DNA of 6,915 bases from an uncultured Desulfuromonadales bacterium. Its GTDB lineage: Bacteria; Desulfobacterota; Desulfuromonadia; Desulfuromonadales; Geopsychrobacteraceae. This document shows positions 6,795 through 6,915 of this stretch, piece by piece. Below the pieces are notes generated by a model, which was not told where the DNA came from, searched no databases, and saw only the letters and a program-made list of their open reading frames with translations. How positions within the stretch are numbered: the first letter of the stretch is position 1; the number at the start of each line of letters is the position of its first letter. The stretch is taken from NCBI GenBank assembly GCA_945788205.1, contig CALZLE010000511.1, forward strand, positions 1-6,915, given 5' to 3'. Position numbers and translations under genes: made by a program.

Positions 6795-6800
6795 CCTCCT
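6795..6800 (-). promoter_or_regulatory. tssC ribosome binding site overlapping the tssB stop
   Basis: AGGAGG on the minus strand, five bases before the tssC ATG. Its first two bases are the last two of the tssB TAG stop (6799-6801). This tight packing suits the near-equal amounts of TssB and TssC that the sheath needs. Confidence 0.8.
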
Positions 6801-6915
6801 AAGCGTCTTTCGACTCATCTCCAGCGTTGGCGATTCCGGCTTCATCACCCAGCTGTTTCAAGGCATCACTGTTGTGGATCACTTCCTGAAGCAGTTCATC
6901 AAGCTTGTCATTTCC
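6799..6915 (-). CDS. tssB: TssB (VipA/ImpC) C-terminus, T6SS sheath small subunit (partial)
   Basis: Only the last 38 codons and a TAG stop are inside the window; the rest lies to the right of base 6915. The visible peptide opens GNDKLDELLQEVIHNSDALK and ends in an acidic, Ser/Ala-rich tail. The GNDKLDELLQ block is the usual C-terminal helix of TssB, and the gene directly precedes tssC with 9 bases between stop and start, as in essentially all T6SS clusters. TssB interlocks with TssC to form the sheath protomer. The frame is set by continuity to the window edge and by the match to the family tail. Nothing can be said about its N-terminus or promoter. Confidence 0.9.
   Translation of the reverse strand, partial: GNDKLDELLQEVIHNSDALKQLGDEAGIANAGDESKDA

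Noticed and set aside
1..6915. CRISPR array, tRNA, rRNA, insertion sequence or toxin-antitoxin pair
   Set aside because: No direct-repeat arrays, tRNA-like cloverleafs, transposase motifs or small paired ORFs were found. The window is almost fully taken up by T6SS core genes.

Overview
The window is an internal slice of a type VI secretion system (T6SS) structural gene cluster. All of its confident genes lie on the minus strand, so the operon runs from right to left. In transcription order they are tssB (only the last 38 codons are inside the window), tssC, hcp (tssD), tssE, tssF, tssG and the first half of clpV (tssH). The gene set is the proteobacterial-type T6SS (often called T6SS-i), so the source is a Gram-negative bacterium. 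Base composition looks close to half G+C, and the gene order resembles that around the Pseudomonas aeruginosa H1 cluster. Neither point fixes the taxon, and I would not go below 'Gram-negative, probably Pseudomonadota or a Desulfobacterota-like lineage'.

Layout from right to left: the tssB tail (6799-6915) ends in a stop codon embedded in the tssC ribosome binding site. tssC occupies 5293-6789. A 130-base gap (5163-5292) precedes hcp. It is the longest non-coding stretch in the window and holds a weak terminator-like hairpin, a perfect 14-base palindrome and a possible 30-codon leader ORF with a strong Shine-Dalgarno sequence but a CTG start. hcp (4680-5162) overlaps tssE by 4 bases; tssE (4207-4683) is 21 bases from tssF; tssF (2380-4185) overlaps tssG by 37 bases. 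tssG (1382-2416, GTG start) is followed by a 71-base gap and then clpV, which starts at 1310 and runs off the left edge after 436 codons.

The products work as one machine. TssB and TssC form the contractile sheath around a tube of Hcp hexamers. TssE, TssF and TssG are baseplate wedge components on which tube and sheath assemble. ClpV is the AAA+ ATPase that disassembles contracted sheath for reuse. Every protein has its family motifs and no gene appears frameshifted or broken, so the portion seen looks functional. The membrane complex (TssJ, TssL, TssM), TssK, TssA, VgrG, effectors and immunity genes are not in the window and presumably flank it.

I see no new system here. The points worth a second look are the tssC-hcp gap, the absence of the tagJ gene that sits between hcp and tssE in some related clusters, and two start-site decisions (hcp and tssG).
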